64,000 nucleotides of DNA. Origin: Trema orientale (Eukaryota > Streptophyta > Magnoliopsida > Rosales > Cannabaceae). Every line of letters begins with the position of its first letter. The stretch's first letter is position 1. The stretch lies in NCBI GenBank assembly GCA_002914845.1, contig JXTC01000034.1:1297888-1361887 (forward strand), read 5' to 3'. The translations under genes and the position numbers were made by a program. Positions 59,799 to 64,000 of this stretch are shown piece by piece. The notes below the pieces were generated by a model. The model searched no databases. It had not been told where the DNA came from and was given only the letters and a program-made list of their open reading frames with translations.

Positions 59799-61745
59799 TT
59801 AGATATATATGGTCAAAAAGATATTAAGCTGTCCATACGGTGTGTGATTAGTATTTTTTAAAAAATAAAGTTCAAAAAGCACAATAATATAAAATAAAAA
59901 AGGTAAAAAAAAATCTCAACCGCCAGATGGCTTAGCGGTTTTGTTTGTTAGCCCTTTTCTTCTTGTGAAGGGTTCAAATTACTCTAGATCTCTTTTCAAT
60001 TTTTTTTTCATTTTTTTTGGTTCTTTTTTAGGTTTTTTTTTTATTCATTTTACTTCTTCTATTTTCTTTTCTTTTCTTTTCGTTTTTTCCTTTTCTAACT
60101 TTTTTTTTTTTTTGCTCTGGAATCCTTTTCTAACTATTTTTCCCTTTGTCTTTATTTTTTACTAGTTACCAATAATATTAATTTAAGGACTAGTTACTAG
60201 TTTCTAGTTTCTAGAATTGACTAGTTACTGGATAATCAGTAACTAGTAACCAATCTTATAACTGGTAACTAATAATTATTCTTGTAATTGGTAACTCATA
60301 ATTATTTTGGTAATTTATAACTGAGAACCAAATTGGTTGATGGTAAATAAGAAACTAGTACCAAAATGAATCTGCTAACTAGAAATTATAATCGAGAGCT
60401 AGAAACTAGTAACCAAAATAGTAACTAGAAATTAGTAATTAAAGTGGTAACCATTCACTAGTCTTTGCAGCTATCCACTGATCTAGAAACTAGTAAGCAG
60501 ATTATAATTGGTAACCAGTAATTAGTACCAATCTAATAGAAACCAAAGTAACTAGTTATTGGTAACGAGTAACTATATCGGTTACTGGTATCTAGTAAAA
60601 AAAAAAAAAAAGAGCAATAGCTCAATTAAAAAAAGGAAAAAAAAAACAAACAAAAAAACACTTAAAAAAAGGAAGGAGCATGGCTCAATGGAAAAGAGAA
60701 ATAGAAAAGAGAAAAAAAAATTAAAAACAAATAGATGAGCTAAGAAGCCAAATTAGTAGCCAGAAACCAGTTACCAGTAACTAGTAACCAGTAACTAATT
60801 CTATATTAATAACTGGTAAGCAGTTTATTAGAAAAAACAAATTGTAGCTCATTATCCATAGGAGAGAAAAAAGGAAAAAAAAAATAAAGGAAGGAAAAAA
60901 AAGTCAAGAATGAGAGAGAGAGAAAAAAAGGGAAAAAAATAAAAAAGAAGGAGAAAATGAAAAAATAAAAAAAATTGAGAATGATGGTAACCAGTTTAAT
61001 TTTAAAAAAAAATGTAGCTCATTATCACTGGAAGAGGAAAAAAGGAAAGAAAAAAATAAAAGAAGGAAAAAAAAGTCAGAATAAGAGGGGGGAAAAAAGA
61101 AAAAAATGAAAGAAGGAGAAAAGAAAAAGAATTAAAAAATAGAAAAATAAAACAAAAATCAAAATGGTGGAGTAGTGGGGTTCAAACTAAGTAAGGAAAG
61201 AAAGAAGAAAGCCTGTGTTCACTTTGCTAGAAGATATTTTAAGTTTTCCTTTACACTTTAATTTATATAATAAGCGATTTACGAAGTTGGTCAAAATTAC
61301 AAAAGTGCCGCCGCATTTTGACTCCGTATTTTTCTAATTCTTTTAACATTTCTCCGTACCAAAGAGGAATTTTTTTACTGTACCGTATATTTGTAATATT
61401 TATTAATTTTTGACGATATAACCCTTTAAAACCCAAAAAGAATTACAAAAAATATTGGGTCAGATTTTCTTCTAATTCTTGTACCGCTTTTTTAAGAAAA
61501 TACTACTTTTTAAAAAATATTTAGAAAAATACCATTTTTAACCTTTGATTACTAGTTAAAATGCTCAAAAATTGGTTATTAATTATTAGTTACTATTTTA
61601 GAAAATGACATTTTTCTAAAAATATTTTAAAAAATAGTATTTTTCCAAAAAGAAATACGGTACTAGATCTAGAAAAAAACTGAGTCCACCATATTTTTCT
61701 AATTTTTTCTAAAAATGTCATACAAGGCCTAATTTTTACAATTTT
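59400..61745. repeat. Unexplained repeat block: AACTAGTAACC words between large inverted arms
   Basis: Outer arms (about 59400-59560 and 61500-61720, inverted) share TAGAAAAATACTGTTTTTTA-like and AAAAAATATTTANAAAAATACCA words. Between them lie a T/C-rich strand (59990-60150), a core with dozens of imperfect GGTTACTAGTTACC / AACTAGTAACCAGTAACT words in both directions (60160-60600, 60755-60830), and an A/G-rich strand (60600-61150). No coding potential. Confidence 0.5.
59922..59990 (+). repeat. SINE-like sequence with pol III A and B boxes
   Basis: TGGCTTAGCGG (59929-59941) fits the tRNA A box TGGCNNAGTGG, and GGGTTCAAATTA (about 59968) fits the B box. They are about 30 bases apart and a T-rich tail follows. 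It cannot fold as a proper tRNA. A tRNA-derived SINE head is the likely source. Confidence 0.35.
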
Positions 61746-61820
61746 GTTCCGCTACCAATCATTGGGCCGTATATAGGCCACAACATTAGCTCATTCGTAC
61801 AAAATTAATAGTTTTCTTTC

Positions 61821-62222
61821 TTCCCTTTTTTTTCCCTTTCTTTTCTGTTATATTGTATATATTTTTTACTTATGAGTTGAAACAGTATTAGAACCTACAA
61901 CCCTCCTCATTCGAAAGACTTCTTATTACCAACAGACTATATTTATAACTAAATATGTCAAATGGGTCATGTTGGTACAACATGGCTCATGAATGGTAAG
62001 TCTCACTTCCACTTGTATATTACCAAATAACCTTTTTTCTCCCTTTTTTTTCCGTTATACTCTATATATATTTGACTTATGACTTAAAACAAGTATTAGA
62101 ACTTACAACCCTCTACATTCGAAAAACTTCTTATTACCAACAGACTATATTATAACTAGGGATGTCAAATGGGTCGTATTAGTACAACATGGCTCATGAA
62201 AGGTAAGTCTCACTCCCACTTG
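61821..62222 (+). repeat. About 200-bp imperfect tandem duplication
   Basis: 61821-62016 and 62034-62222 share TTCCCTTTTTTTTCC, CTTCTTATTACCAACAGACT, TATGTCAAATGGGTC-type words and TGGTAAGTCTCACT. Each unit ends with a hAT-like terminus. Confidence 0.7.
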
Positions 62223-63047
62223 TGTTTTGCATTATGCTTAGTATGGTTCATCAATATTTGTGGTTCTGCTAGTTCAAGCTTAAAAAACTTTAGGTCCAGC
62301 ATGACCCACAGTCACATCACATCTCGTATTGTGCTTGTGCTGTTGTACTTATGCTAGACTTATATTGCATTTTCACCAAGTAGAATGTACTCAAATTTAT
62401 AAGTGCTACATAGCATATATTCCAATAAGACAACAAATTGATGTTTTGATCTCAATTTAGGAGTGAGATTCGGTAGTAATTTTTATTTAGTAGTTCTTTC
62501 AAAATATATATACATATATACATATATGGTTCACAATTAGGTTTTATTTTTATTTTTTTACCTTTCTATAGGTATTTCTTTTTCTAGCCGTTGGATCTAC
62601 CATAATTTGGGTAGTTGGAAAAAAAATAATAAAAATAAATACCTATTATTTAATATTTTTTTCTCTCCAACTTTTACCATAAAATGATGTGTGTGATGAA
62701 TTTTAATTGAGCAAAACAATATCTATGGATAGATTAAAAAAATATACCTATTGATTGGTGCCCTATATGTATATATAACTGTAGGACCTATATTGTAATA
62801 ATTATTAATATTATAGATTATTTCATTAATTAAAATAAGAATATTTTAGAAGTCTTTTGTATCATACTTTTCACGTTTGATGATTATGTGCTATCGTGTC
62901 GTGCTCGAGTAGAAAGTCATGTCATGTCATGCCAACACATAATGCCTAAAAGCATGAGCCCACACGGCCAATATCTTGTGCTGTACTTGGCACAGATATT
63001 TCACATTTCGGGGTGCCTAACGGGTGGCCAACCTATTTGACATCTAT
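62157..63047. mobile_element. hAT-like non-autonomous element
   Basis: Left TAGGGATGTCAAATGGGTC and right CCTATTTGACATCTATA are imperfect inverted termini of the TAGGGRTGTCAAA type seen in plant hAT elements. No ORF. No convincing 8-bp target duplication, and the left end overlaps the tandem duplication. Confidence 0.4.
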
Positions 63048-64000
63048 ACTAGCAACCACTCCATTATATATATTTTTAGGTCGATGTAACACTAGTACTC
63101 AGCAAACCATTAAAGAATCCGTAAATTCAGCTCATCCTAATAGTAAGTCATCATGTTAATAAATATACCATCACCGAAGAAAAGAAAGCGGAGTTGTAAT
63201 CTCAGCTTCCGCTATAACTACATTAATCGGAAAGAAAGAATTAATTCTCGGCTAAGAACATAGTAGTTGAGTTCAAAAATTATGTGATTTGAATATTAGT
63301 AATATTTCACAGTTGGTTTTTATTGGAACAAAAAGTAGATTTAATTGTCTAGTTCAGTATCTCAACTTCAAGTTGCCAGAAAAATCAAGACCGAAAAATG
63401 CAATAAAATTTATTGAAAGCTCTTGTACTTTCATTAATTAGTAGCTATTAACCCCCCATAATTTGATTGATCCTATCTACACCAGTAGCAAACACCAACC
63501 CCTCTGAGTAATTAATGCACTACAAATTACTCACTCACATGTACACATATAAATACACACATATATATGTGCGTGTGTTTATATATTATCACGTATTGTA
63601 GACAAAATCAAACCCTGAAGTGGCATTAAATAGAGAAAACTTTAGTTATAAAAGCTGTATCAAACTATAAAATTACCAGTTTGCAGTTTGAATAATGTCC
63701 AAATCGGTAACAAAACTACAGTTAAAAATTTTTCTGCTAGTATGTTTTTTCCACTTGAAGCTTTTTTACCCATGCATGTAAAAATTTGTATATATATGGA
63801 GTCCGAGTTTGGCTCTGTCGTGATAGTAAGTACTTCCTTCTAAAAACTAAAAAGGACTCCAAATAGGTAATTTCACAAGCATATATAGTATAAACTGTGC
63901 ACACAGCTTGAAAATGGCGCAACAAAGTCAGGGCTAGCCCATTGCCCTACTTGATAAGAGAAACTTATGCAAAGACAAAAATTGAAAATGACCTAAACTA
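63048..64000. other. Intergenic, no gene recognised
   Basis: AT-rich to the window end; short CATATATATG runs near 63550. No exon or repeat end identified. Confidence 0.4.

Noticed and set aside
60941-61140. Purine-rich repeats as a coding Lys/Glu-rich exon
   Set aside because: Frequent stops in all frames and simple-sequence composition.

Overview
The window is plant nuclear DNA from a dicot. It is AT-rich and intron-bearing, and most of it is made of nested transposable elements. Only one gene looks intact: a basic helix-loop-helix (bHLH) transcription factor of the bHLH18/19/20/25 type (subgroup IVa) at 51695-53690 on the + strand. A second, older copy of the same gene lies upstream in the same orientation (leader about 3360, last codon 21798). 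It is a pseudogene that has been broken by mutation and pushed apart by retrotransposons. The species cannot be read from the sequence.

Layout. 1-3214: the 3' part of a non-autonomous LTR retrotransposon with a decayed ORF that resembles the 'putative plant transposon protein' family. 3326-6926: leader and exons 2-4 of the bHLH pseudogene, with an LTR fragment (3928-5930) inserted between exons 2 and 3. 7345-21771: a minus-strand Ty3/gypsy-like element with 2.3-kb LTRs and almost no coding capacity. It carries a solo LTR at 8098-8821, two solo LTRs of one family at 11392-13208 and 13515-15142, and a truncated Athila-type element with a gag ORF at 15684-19269. 21772-21798: the last codons of the pseudogene, fused directly to the broken LTR. 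22578-27128: a Ty1/copia element with both LTRs and a 5-bp target duplication, but no gag or protease. 27609-28257: a Mutator-type miniature element.

29284-29870 resembles the 3' flank of the intact gene and marks where the duplicated segment resumes. 29.9-38.9 kb is intergenic, with one MITE (34780-34970) and some LTR-like debris. 38953-49933 is a small hAT-type element swollen to 11 kb by three insertions: a chromovirus (39138-45263), a long-TIR Mutator-type element (45314-46728) and a CACTA element (46979-49826). The outer 8-bp target duplication is still perfect. 49.9-53.9 kb holds the promoter, leader and five exons of the intact bHLH gene. 54-64 kb is intergenic. It contains a poly(A)-tailed retro-insertion (55129-55871), an unexplained block packed with two-way copies of an AACTAGTAACC-like motif (59.4-61.7 kb), and another hAT-like element.

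There is no operon, CRISPR array or gene cluster. The coherent story is a tandem bHLH gene pair in which one copy was destroyed while the other stayed intact. Three stretches of N or ambiguous sequence (17231-17280, 19070, 58193) and a 139-bp duplication around the N at 19070 point to assembly problems inside the Athila element. Identity estimates given below are by eye.
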